This document shows, one piece after another, positions 54,187-61,413 of a stretch of DNA of 64,000 nt. The DNA lies in NCBI GenBank assembly GCA_945900785.1, contig CAMDJM010000009.1, positions 1-64,000 on the forward strand, written 5' to 3'. Made by a program: the position numbers and the translations under genes. Under the pieces are notes generated by a model. The model had not been told where the DNA came from and made no database searches. It was given only the letters and a program-made list of their open reading frames with translations. How positions within the stretch are numbered: position 1 is the first letter of the stretch; each line of letters starts with the position of its first letter. The stretch is from Akkermansia muciniphila. GTDB taxonomy: Bacteria; Verrucomicrobiota; Verrucomicrobiia; Verrucomicrobiales; V1-33.

Positions 54187-54744
54187 ATGATCCGAGATAT
54201 CGTCCTCTATGGCGACCCCGTCCTGCGGGTCAAGTGCCCCCCTGTCACCCAATTCACCCCGGAACTCCAAGCCCTCGCCGACGACATGATCGAGACCATG
54301 GAAGCCGCCCAGGGCGTGGGTCTCGCCGCGCCCCAGATCGGTGAGACTATCCGCCTCGCCGTCGTCGATGTCACCGATGCCGGGGAACCCTGCACCTTCC
54401 TCAAAATCGACGGCGCAGACACCCCCTTGGCTGAAATCATGCCCCTCCAGTTCACCAACCCGGAACTCAGCATGGGCAAGGAAAAAGCCATCATGAACGA
54501 AGGCTGCCTGAGTTTCCCCGAAGTCCGCACCGAAATCCGCCGGGGCGACCGCCTCAAAGCCAAGCTCACTCTCCTGAATGGCCGCACTATCCTCCTGGAA
54601 ACCGATGGCCTCCTCTCCCGCGCCATCCAGCACGAAACCGACCACCTCAACGGAATCCTCTTCATCGACCGCGCCACCCCCGCCGCCAAGCTCAGCCTTA
54701 AAAAGAAAATCCACAAAATGTGGGATCAATATGCGGGTGAATAG
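54187..54744 (+). CDS. def: Peptide deformylase
   Basis: Protein of 185 residues, which removes the formyl group from new protein N-termini. All three motifs are intact: GVGLAAPQ (43-50), EGCLS (105-109) with metal ligand Cys107, and QHETDH (148-153) with His149, His153 and catalytic Glu150. The start at 54187 follows the family N-terminus (MIRDIVLYGDPVLR). It is probably cotranscribed with the tonB-exbB-exbD genes. Confidence 0.96.
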   Translation: MIRDIVLYGDPVLRVKCPPVTQFTPELQALADDMIETMEAAQGVGLAAPQIGETIRLAVVDVTDAGEPCTFLKIDGADTPLAEIMPLQFTNPELSMGKEKAIMNEGCLSFPEVRTEIRRGDRLKAKLTLLNGRTILLETDGLLSRAIQHETDHLNGILFIDRATPAAKLSLKKKIHKMWDQYAGE

Positions 54745-54756
54745 TTGCCGGTTATC

Positions 54757-54861
54757 AGTTATTGGTTATCAGGACCAATCCTCCGGAACCTCCCCGGACC
54801 GGACTCCAGCCCCCGTCCGCCGCCCCAGGGACTAATAGCCAACAACCAACAACCAATAACT
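54757..54861. repeat. Inverted repeat pair flanking an intergenic hairpin
   Basis: AGTTATTGGTT (54757-54767) and AACCAATAACT (54851-54861) are perfect 11-bp complements about 83 bases apart. Each is set in tandem-like GGTTATC or CAACAACC repeats. It looks like a REP-type element between def and the small protein gene. Confidence 0.5.
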
Positions 54862-54878
54862 CCCCACCCCCCACCACC

Positions 54879-55208
54879 ATGTTCGACGCTGGAGAAAAAG
54901 TAGTTTGTGTTGACGACCGGTTTCACCCTGAAATCGCCTATCTCTTCACCGCCCTGCCCGTCAAAGGCACCACCTACACCATCCGGGAGTGCGAGATGGG
55001 ACGGAACCAGTGGGTCAGCGCCCAAAAAGGCTGGGACAGCGTGGACATGAAAGTCCTCCTCGTGGAACTCACCAACCCCCTCGACCCTTCCACCCTCAAA
55101 GGCTGCCCCTCCGAACTGGGCTTCGCCGCCCGGCGCTTCGCCCCCCTCGAATCCATCACCCACACTGAAGAAGCCGAAATCGGCGAACTCATCCCCGCCG
55201 GAGTCTAG
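54879..55208 (+). CDS. Small uncharacterised protein
   Basis: Protein of 109 residues, cytosolic, no signal. The frame is open upstream through the repeat, but MFDAGEKVVCVDDRF makes the best start. Visible are two short beta-rich segments (EKVVCVDDRF, then GTTYTIRECEMG), a VLLVELTNP strand, and GFAARRFAPLES. The layout recalls small SH3-like proteins found in phages and their hosts that also end in an E-x-GF-x-x-x-RF-x-P stretch. I cannot assign a function. It is isolated from its neighbours by the repeat. Confidence 0.5.
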   Translation: MFDAGEKVVCVDDRFHPEIAYLFTALPVKGTTYTIRECEMGRNQWVSAQKGWDSVDMKVLLVELTNPLDPSTLKGCPSELGFAARRFAPLESITHTEEAEIGELIPAGV

Positions 55209-55348
55209 CTTCCCAGCCCCCATGCAGTTGGAGCAAGGGAAATGATCCATGGATGAAATGGTCTGTCCGTCATGGATAGTTATCGGACCTCTGTGATGGA
55301 AAATAAAGAGTTGAGCAGGGTATTTTCCAGGTTAAAGATGGGGTCACC

Positions 55349-56083
55349 ATGAAAACTCCTCTGCTCGCCTTGATCATCGGTTTCACCGCCCTGCCCGGAA
55401 TCGCCCGTGAATGGACCAATGCTTCTGGAAAAAAGATCCAGGCAGACTTTGTGGAGGTGAAGGGGGATGAGGGCAGTAAAGTGGTGGTCCTTAAAATGAA
55501 CGGGGGGAAAACCTACGATGTCGCGCTGGACCAGTTGAGCCCAGCGGACCAGACCTTTGTCAAAAATCAGGCCAAAGCAGCAACGGCGGCGGCTCCAGCT
55601 CCGGCTGCAAAACCGGAAGCCGCCGCCACGAAATCCATCTTTGGCGATATGCTGAAAGGCAAGCTGGTAGCCGTGAATGGCAAAAAAGTTGGTAAGTATG
55701 AGATGGCTGCCGAGCCAAAGTTTTACGCCTTCTACTTCTCTGCGTCCTGGTGCGGTCCCTGCAAAGCATTCACCCCGAAGCTGGTGGAATTCTACAATGC
55801 CAGCGAAGGCAAGAAGAAGGAATTCGAAGTTATCTTTGTCAGCCGGGATAACGATGAAAATGCTATGGAGGAATATATGGCCGAGGACAAAATGCCCTGG
55901 CCGGCCATATCCTTCCGTCACCTCGACCGCTTGAAAAAGGTTCAGGAGTTCAGTGGAAACGGGATTCCCTGTCTGGTTCTGGTGGATGCGGAAGGCAACG
56001 TGGTTTCAGACAGCTACGAGGGCACGAAATATGTGGGGCCCTACAAAGTCATGGACGACATCAAGACCAAAACCGCCCAGTAA
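55349..56083 (+). CDS. Exported SHD1-thioredoxin-like protein
   Basis: Protein of 244 residues with a signal peptide (MKTPLLALIIGFTALPGIA). Residues about 20-72 form an SHD1-like module (REWTNASGKKIQADFVEV), joined by an Ala/Pro linker to a thioredoxin-fold domain with WCGPC (134-138) in FYFSASWCGPCKAFTPK, and later VSRDNDENAMEEYM and GIPCLVLVDAEG. The pattern WCGPC plus VSRDND is that of the tryparedoxin/TlpA-like group. It probably reduces or shuffles disulphides in the periplasm. The third SHD1 protein of the window. Confidence 0.82.
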   Translation: MKTPLLALIIGFTALPGIAREWTNASGKKIQADFVEVKGDEGSKVVVLKMNGGKTYDVALDQLSPADQTFVKNQAKAATAAAPAPAAKPEAAATKSIFGDMLKGKLVAVNGKKVGKYEMAAEPKFYAFYFSASWCGPCKAFTPKLVEFYNASEGKKKEFEVIFVSRDNDENAMEEYMAEDKMPWPAISFRHLDRLKKVQEFSGNGIPCLVLVDAEGNVVSDSYEGTKYVGPYKVMDDIKTKTAQ

Positions 56084-56277
56084 GCCTGCGATTGACCCGG
56101 CGTCTATCATTTTCAGCGGCGGTTCCAGCCCCATCGAGCGCAAAAACCGGAACACGCCCGCCGCACTGCTGGTGTGCAGACGGATCAGGATTTCACGGGT
56201 CGGGGGCATCAGGCGGGGCGATGTTGGGAGAATGGATGTTTACTTCTGCACGATGACGCAGGGGACGGATATTTTGA

Positions 56278-56529
56278 TTTAAACTTTCTGTCAAAACAGC
56301 CCGGAATGGAATTCCTGGCCCCCGTCAGACCGCGCCTCTGGGCAAAGCGGTCATCGCCGAAGTGGAACGCAAAGCCCTGCTGCTGCAGGCCGAATATCCC
56401 CGCCACACCATCCAGCGGGTGCTGGTCAGCGACGGCCCGGTTTCCCGTGAAGTGGAGCGCAGCGGTTATTTTTTCAGGATCCTCAGCTCGCCTGACTTAA
56501 TTGAGCCGGGCTGGATTTTCTTCCTATGA
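56278..56529 (+). pseudogene. Fragment of an ATP-binding protein C-terminus
   Basis: A frame of 84 codons with no start codon, ending at TGA. It reads GKAVIAEVERKALLLQAEYP, then RHTIQRVLVSDGPVSREVER and SGYFFRILSSPDLI. The pattern of a helix, then VLVSDG-x-V, then a YF-x-x-L-x-x-DL end is reminiscent of the last part of AAA-type ATPases of unknown role. The N-terminal ATPase domain is absent upstream, so this is a remnant. The call rests on memory of the family pattern. Confidence 0.35.
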
Positions 56530-56560
56530 TTGATTTTTTTTGCATCATAGGAAGAAAATC
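56514..56560. repeat. Perfect 17-bp inverted repeat with T-rich loop
   Basis: GATTTTCTTCCTATGAT (56514-56530) and ATCATAGGAAGAAAATC (56544-56560) are perfect complements with a 13-base loop of mostly T, followed by GTTTTTG. It overlaps the end of the ATPase fragment. It may be a terminator or the footprint of a mobile element. Confidence 0.7.
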
Positions 56561-56686
56561 GTTTTTGATATAAACTGCGCAGCAACAGATCCCGGCGACG
56601 GGGATGAGGCTTCTCCCGGGTCAAAAAATTCCCATCCATGGCCCATTCTTCACCTCAGCTTCAGGTCGCCGCTTTACGGGTGTGGC

Positions 56687-58501
56687 ATGAATACACGCTC
56701 TCTATCCCCGGCCCTCCTCCTTGTTGCCTCCCTCCTGTGCGCCCCCGGAAAGGCCCCGGCGGACCCACAGCTGACCTCATGGCTGACGACAGATTCCGAC
56801 CAATATGCGCGTCTCTACCCATCCACCGCTGCGGAAACGGCCCGCACTCCTTCCACCACCTGGAGCCGCGGACAGGGCACCCAGAGTTCCCCCACTTACG
56901 CCGGAATCAGCAAAGTCGTCTCCTCCACCAGCTGGGTTTACATCCGCGCCACCGGCCTGGCCGGACACCTCATGGGTCCGTGGTTTCTCAATGCTGCCAG
57001 GACCATGAACTTCCCCAACTTCCCCGCCAATAATGCCAAACTCTACCGGCTGCCCCGCTCTCCGGCCATCCCTGCCAACAAAACCCTGACCGGTCTCGGA
57101 GCCACCGGCATCATGGTCAATGGCGTCTCCCTCTTCGACAGCCGCGATGCGTTTTCCTACGTGAGCGCCAGCTCCTCCGATGCCACGCCGGTCAATGGCC
57201 TCACCGGCGATGGCGTGTGGAACCGCGACGGCTGGCACAATGAAGGCGTCACCTTCGATCCCGCCCTCGCGCACCAGGCCGGGAGCAACTATCACTATCA
57301 CGCCCAGCCCATCGCCCTGCGCTGGCAGCTGGGCGACCACGTGGACTATAACGCGGTGACCAACCGTTATACCGAAAGCACCACCCCTCTTGCCAAACAC
57401 TCGCCGATTGTGGGTTGGGCCGCAGACGGCCTGCCCATTTACGGCCCCTATGGCTACGCCTCTCCCATGGATGCCGCCAGCGGCATCCGGCGCATGGTCT
57501 CCGGCTTTGTCCTGCGCAATGGCACCTACGGCATTGGGGCCATCAACCTGAACACGAGCGGCCGCACCACCCTGCCCGCCTGGGCCAGCCGGGTGCAGAC
57601 GGTCACTTTTAAAAATGGCCCTACCGTCAGTGCCACCTACGCCCCCGGCCACTATATCGAAGATTTCGACTACCTCGGCGACCTCACCAAAACTGCCCCC
57701 TCCACGAAATACCAATTGGGCACGGACTTTGATCTCAACGAACAAAACGTCCGCTTCTGCGTTACCCCGGAATACCCTGCCGGCACCTGGGCCTACTTCA
57801 CCACCCTCAATGCCGATGGTTCCCCCGCCTATCCTTACACGACCGGCCGCCAATATTACGGAAGCCCCACCGGCGGCAATGTCACCACCATCGCCGAAAC
57901 CACCACCACCCAATTCAACGGCGGCCCTAACTTCACCATTGGCGATACCTCGATCAATCTGAACCGCAGCAATGGCAACGTCACCCTCAACTGGAGTGCG
58001 ATTGAAGGAGGCACTTATCTGGTCGAATCCTCCACCGATCTAACCACGTGGCCGGATCTTACCCCTGCTGTCACCGCCACGGCGGACACCGCCAGCTTCG
58101 TGGAAACCGGCATTGCCAGCACCACCCCACGCCGCTTTTACCGCATCAGCCGCACCGCCCTCGCCACTTTTGACGCGAATGGATTCGACTATACCACCGG
58201 CGGCACTGGCGGCACGGGATCCACTGCGGTGGCTCCCGGAGGCAGTGCGGCCCGCGGCACCACCGTGACGATCACGATCACCCTTCCCACCAACCCTCCG
58301 GCTCCTCCCGTGGGGGTTCTGCCCTCCAGCATCACCCTGGCTGGCATCACTGGCGCCAGCCTCTCCCGCCCCTCCGCCGCCACGGCGCGGGCCACCTTCA
58401 TCATTCCGTCAGGTGCTTCCGCAGGAGCGCAAACCATCGTTGTCACCTTCGGCGCGCCCGCGCCCACCTACACGATGGCTGGCACCTTCACTTTCAACTG
58501 A
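56687..58501 (+). CDS. Exported YHYH-domain protein
   Basis: Protein of 604 residues with a Sec signal (SLSPALLLVASLLCAPGKAPA). The YHYH family signature is seen at 202-205 in GSNYHYHAQPIALR, with PIVGWAADGLPIYGPYGY just after, and a later IEDFDYLGD. A C-terminal part of about 170 residues is beta-rich (SWPDLTPAVT-type and IPT-like stretches). YHYH proteins are of unknown function and often sit near copper or cytochrome genes. The next gene, 29 bases downstream, encodes the MbnP-MbnH fusion, so the pair is likely an operon. The Tyr/His motif would suit metal binding. Confidence 0.78.
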   Translation: MNTRSLSPALLLVASLLCAPGKAPADPQLTSWLTTDSDQYARLYPSTAAETARTPSTTWSRGQGTQSSPTYAGISKVVSSTSWVYIRATGLAGHLMGPWFLNAARTMNFPNFPANNAKLYRLPRSPAIPANKTLTGLGATGIMVNGVSLFDSRDAFSYVSASSSDATPVNGLTGDGVWNRDGWHNEGVTFDPALAHQAGSNYHYHAQPIALRWQLGDHVDYNAVTNRYTESTTPLAKHSPIVGWAADGLPIYGPYGYASPMDAASGIRRMVSGFVLRNGTYGIGAINLNTSGRTTLPAWASRVQTVTFKNGPTVSATYAPGHYIEDFDYLGDLTKTAPSTKYQLGTDFDLNEQNVRFCVTPEYPAGTWAYFTTLNADGSPAYPYTTGRQYYGSPTGGNVTTIAETTTTQFNGGPNFTIGDTSINLNRSNGNVTLNWSAIEGGTYLVESSTDLTTWPDLTPAVTATADTASFVETGIASTTPRRFYRISRTALATFDANGFDYTTGGTGGTGSTAVAPGGSAARGTTVTITITLPTNPPAPPVGVLPSSITLAGITGASLSRPSAATARATFIIPSGASAGAQTIVVTFGAPAPTYTMAGTFTFN

Positions 58502-58530
58502 ATCCACCCGCATATCCTTTACGGAAAAAA

Positions 58531-60288
58531 ATGTCCCGTTCCCTTTCCATCCTGCTGCCCGCAGCGGCCCTGCTCGCGGGGACTGCGGTCCAAGGCGCGC
58601 AGTTGGAACTCGTCATCAACCCCATCTTCCATGGCGAGCCTCTGCGGCTGGATTCCCTGCGCTACTCCACTCCCGGCAGCGACACCTATTCCGTCACCCG
58701 CCTCAGCTATCTCGTTAGCGGATTTGCCCTCCAGCAGGCGGATGGCACCTGGCTGGAATTTCCCGGCAGCAATGCCTGGATGGATGCCGCCGCGCACCGC
58801 AGCTCCTGGACGCTCCCTGACATCCCCGCCGGCACCTACCAGGCTCTACGCTTCCACCTCGGCCCGGACGCCGCCGCCAATGCTGCTGATCCTGCCAAAA
58901 TCCCCGCCAGCCATCCGCTCAATCCGAATCTCAACGGCCTCCACTGGTCCTGGCAGGGCGGCTACATTTTCATGGCCCTCGAAGGACTCTGGCGTCACGC
59001 CGATGCCAGTCCCGAAGGCTATTCCTGGCACTTTGCCCGCGATGAAAACCGCACCGCCATCACCCTCCCCATCGCGCTCACGCTGAAAGACCATGCCACT
59101 ATCCTGACTACTTTCGACCCCGCCCCGCTCCTGCAATCCCCCAACACCCCGCGCGAAGCCGGAAACTCCACCCACTCCTCCTCCGGCGACCCCATCGCCG
59201 CCGCCCTGCGCAGCGCCCTGCCCCGTGCCTTTCAGATCGTCTCTGCGCAGGAAAATCAGCACCCCCTGGCCAGCCCTCCTCCCTCCTTGCGGCCAGCCCC
59301 GATCGATCTCCCTGTGGATGCCACACCATGGCCCTTCACCATGAGCCGGCGTTTTCCCATCCCGGCCCTGCCTCCGGACAATCCACTCCTGACCGCCCGG
59401 GTCGAACTCGGCGAACGCCTCTTTTTTGATCCCCTCCTGTCCCGCGATGGCAGCATCTCCTGTGCCTCCTGCCATCAGGTCGCCGCCGCCTTTTCCGACC
59501 CGGAAAAAATCAGTGAGGGAGTCGCCGGCGCCCATCCTCCCCGCCACAGCATGCCCCTCTTCAATCTGGCGTGGAAGGCCCCTTACTTCTGGGATGGCCG
59601 CGCCCCCACCCTGCGCCAGCAAGTGCTGCAGCCCATCGCCGACCACCGCGAGATGGACCAGGACCCGGCCGCACTCGCGGCCAAACTCACCCAGCACCCG
59701 GAATACCCCGCGCTCTTCGCCAAAGCCTTTTCCCCCGCCACGATCACGCCGGAGCGGATCGCCCTCGCCTTGGAAAACTTTCTTCTTTCCATTGTTAGCC
59801 ATGATTCCAAATTCGACCGCGCCATGAATGGGGAAGGCAGCCTCACCGATTCTGAAAAGCGCGGCTTCGAACTCTTCTTCATGGAATACGAACCCCGCTC
59901 CGGCCGCCAGGGCGCGGACTGCTTCCACTGCCACGGCGGGGCTGATTTCAGCGATCATCAATTTCATAACAACGGCCTCGACGCCACCTTCACCGACCTG
60001 GGCCGCGAAACCGTCACCGGCCTGCCGGGCGACCGCGGCCGCTTTTCCACCCCCAGCCTGCGCAATACCGCCCTCACCGCGCCCTACATGCACGATGGCC
60101 GCTTCCCCACCCTGGAAGCCGTCCTGGATCACTACACCAACGGCGTCAAGCCCTCCGCCAACCTCGACCCCAACCTCGCCAAACACCCCGGCGGCGGCAT
60201 CCCCCTGACCCCGGAAAACAAAACCGACCTCATCGCCTTTCTCAAAGCCCTGACTGATCCAGCCTTCGCAGAGGCGGGGAAAGAGTAA
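58531..60288 (+). CDS. MbnP-MbnH fusion: copper-binding domain joined to a di-heme MauG-type peroxidase
   Basis: Protein of 585 residues with a Sec signal (MSRSLSILLPAAALLAGTAVQGA). Residues about 24-200 match MbnP: LELVINPIFHGEPLRLDSL, LSYLVSGFAL, and NGLHWSWQGGYIFMALEG with Trp139 and Trp141 in the region modified in MbnP. Residues about 275-580 are a MauG/cytochrome c peroxidase with hemes at CASCH (311-315) and CFHCH (464-468) and a YMHDGRFPTLEAVLDHY end. In methanotrophs MbnH, a separate di-heme enzyme, oxidises a Trp of MbnP to kynurenine for copper binding. Here both are one chain. Periplasmic copper handling is inferred. Confidence 0.85.
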   Translation: MSRSLSILLPAAALLAGTAVQGAQLELVINPIFHGEPLRLDSLRYSTPGSDTYSVTRLSYLVSGFALQQADGTWLEFPGSNAWMDAAAHRSSWTLPDIPAGTYQALRFHLGPDAAANAADPAKIPASHPLNPNLNGLHWSWQGGYIFMALEGLWRHADASPEGYSWHFARDENRTAITLPIALTLKDHATILTTFDPAPLLQSPNTPREAGNSTHSSSGDPIAAALRSALPRAFQIVSAQENQHPLASPPPSLRPAPIDLPVDATPWPFTMSRRFPIPALPPDNPLLTARVELGERLFFDPLLSRDGSISCASCHQVAAAFSDPEKISEGVAGAHPPRHSMPLFNLAWKAPYFWDGRAPTLRQQVLQPIADHREMDQDPAALAAKLTQHPEYPALFAKAFSPATITPERIALALENFLLSIVSHDSKFDRAMNGEGSLTDSEKRGFELFFMEYEPRSGRQGADCFHCHGGADFSDHQFHNNGLDATFTDLGRETVTGLPGDRGRFSTPSLRNTALTAPYMHDGRFPTLEAVLDHYTNGVKPSANLDPNLAKHPGGGIPLTPENKTDLIAFLKALTDPAFAEAGKE

Positions 60289-60309
60289 AAAATTCCCCTA
60301 TGACGGGAC

Positions 60310-60347
60310 TTGAGAAAAATTCCAAATCAAGTAGGATGACACGTCAT
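60310..60347 (+). promoter_or_regulatory. Promoter and operator of the toxin-antitoxin pair
   Basis: TTGAGA (60310-60315), 16 bases, TAGGAT (60332-60337). An inverted repeat ATGAC-AC-GTCAT (60336-60347) covers the -10 end and the start codon, a good place for self-repression by the antitoxin. The predicted start of transcription is close to the ATG, so the message may be leaderless. Confidence 0.4.
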
Positions 60348-60543
60348 GAGTATATTGGAAATCAAACATGCCATCCGGGAAATGAGTCCGGAAGACCGTC
60401 AGGAAATTCAGGACTTGCTGCAGGAAATAGAGCCTGTTGGAGGGCCTGTCCCAGGCTTCCCACCTGTGGTGGTTTCCTTCGAAGATGCCAGCAACGCGGT
60501 TTTTCGTAAACACCAGGAAGTCCTCCATCGCCTCGCTCAATAG
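60346..60543 (+). CDS. Antitoxin of a Doc-type toxin-antitoxin pair
   Basis: Protein of 65 residues. The helical start SILEIKHAIREMSPEDRQEIQDLL resembles N-termini of small addiction-module antitoxins, and the rest (PPVVVSFEDASNAVFRKHQEVL) would be the toxin-neutralising tail. It precedes the Doc-like toxin by 11 bases on the same strand. The small size, gene order and operator support the antitoxin role; the family name is not certain. Confidence 0.65.
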   Translation: MSILEIKHAIREMSPEDRQEIQDLLQEIEPVGGPVPGFPPVVVSFEDASNAVFRKHQEVLHRLAQ

Positions 60544-60554
60544 CTTATCCGGCG

Positions 60555-60938
60555 ATGGAGATTCCTTTCCTGTCTTTGGATAAAATTCTGCTCATCCACC
60601 GGCGCTCGCTGGAGGAACATGGCGGTATGGATGGTCTGCGGAACCCAGGTGGATTCGAAGCCGCCGCCATGCAGCCGATGAATGATTTCTATTATGCCCA
60701 GGCTGACATCTATGGTATCGCAGCCGCCTATGCTTACCATCTTGCCGAATCCCAGGCATTTCTGGATGGAAACAAACGCACTGCTCTCGGCTCCGCTCTA
60801 ATCTTCCTGGAGCAATTTGGGATCGATACCAGTGCCGATCCTGAAATCCTCCACAAAGCCATGATCGACATCGCCAATCACCAGCTGGACAAAGCAGGGC
60901 TCGCCAGTTTATTCCGCAGGCTGTTTTCCCGGCCGTGA
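60555..60938 (+). CDS. doc: Doc-family (death-on-curing, Fic-fold) toxin
   Basis: Protein of 127 residues. The Fic/Doc core is AESQAFLDGNKRTALGSALIF, with DGNKRT at 71-76. Doc of phage P1 phosphorylates EF-Tu, using the His of H-x-F-x-(D/A)-x-N-K-R. Here that position (67) is Gln: QAFLDGNKR. Other marks, such as IHRRSLEEHGG and the NPGGFEAAAM substrate loop, agree with the death-on-curing family. Gln at this place occurs in some relatives as I recall, so activity or mechanism may differ. The antitoxin is directly upstream. Confidence 0.85.
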   Translation: MEIPFLSLDKILLIHRRSLEEHGGMDGLRNPGGFEAAAMQPMNDFYYAQADIYGIAAAYAYHLAESQAFLDGNKRTALGSALIFLEQFGIDTSADPEILHKAMIDIANHQLDKAGLASLFRRLFSRP

Positions 60939-61413
60939 ATGGATGGACGCCGCTTCGCACCCGGTCCCACCCCGGCGGGTGATCTCATCGCCTTTCAGAA
61001 ACCCTGATTGATCCGGTCCCAGCCAAATGCCGGAGCACACGGGCAATGGGGTGCGACCGGGAATTCATGCAGCATCCGAGGCCACCAGTGGAACACGGGC
61101 GTCCCGCCGGTGCTGGCTGGCGGTTATCCTGACCGCTGTAAGCTCCTGCTGGCGGGACGCCAGCAACCCAGCACAGCCGTTACGGCTGTGTTCCGTTCCA
61201 TGAATAGACGATCGCACGCCGGGCAATGATACTTTTACGATCAGGTCCGTGAGGGCCGGTTTCCCGGAGTGGGGTGCGCTGTCCCGATGTGGCTTAAAAA
61301 TTCCTTCATAAATCTTGTTGGATTCAGGGGCTCCTGCTTAGATCGCTGAATTATTGCCGGGATGCGTCCGTGCACCCGGTGCCTTATCCGACAACCGACA
61401 CCCACTCCATCCC
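60939..61413. other. Gene-free stretch holding a palindromic repeat
   Basis: No believable gene in 475 bases between the toxin and the sugar dehydrogenase. Its main content is the repeat described at 61090-61194. The last 100 bases before 61414 presumably carry the promoter of the sugar dehydrogenase, but no clear boxes are seen. Confidence 0.5.
61090..61194. repeat. Nested palindromic REP/MITE-like element
   Basis: Outer arms GGAACAC (61090-61096) and GTGTTCC (61188-61194). Inside, GGCGTCCCGCC (61098-61108) pairs with GGCGGGACGCC (61151-61161), and CACAGCCG-TTA-CGGCTGTG (61172-61190) forms a perfect 8-bp hairpin. There is no coding capacity. Different in sequence from the element at 34198 but similar in design. 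Confidence 0.6.
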
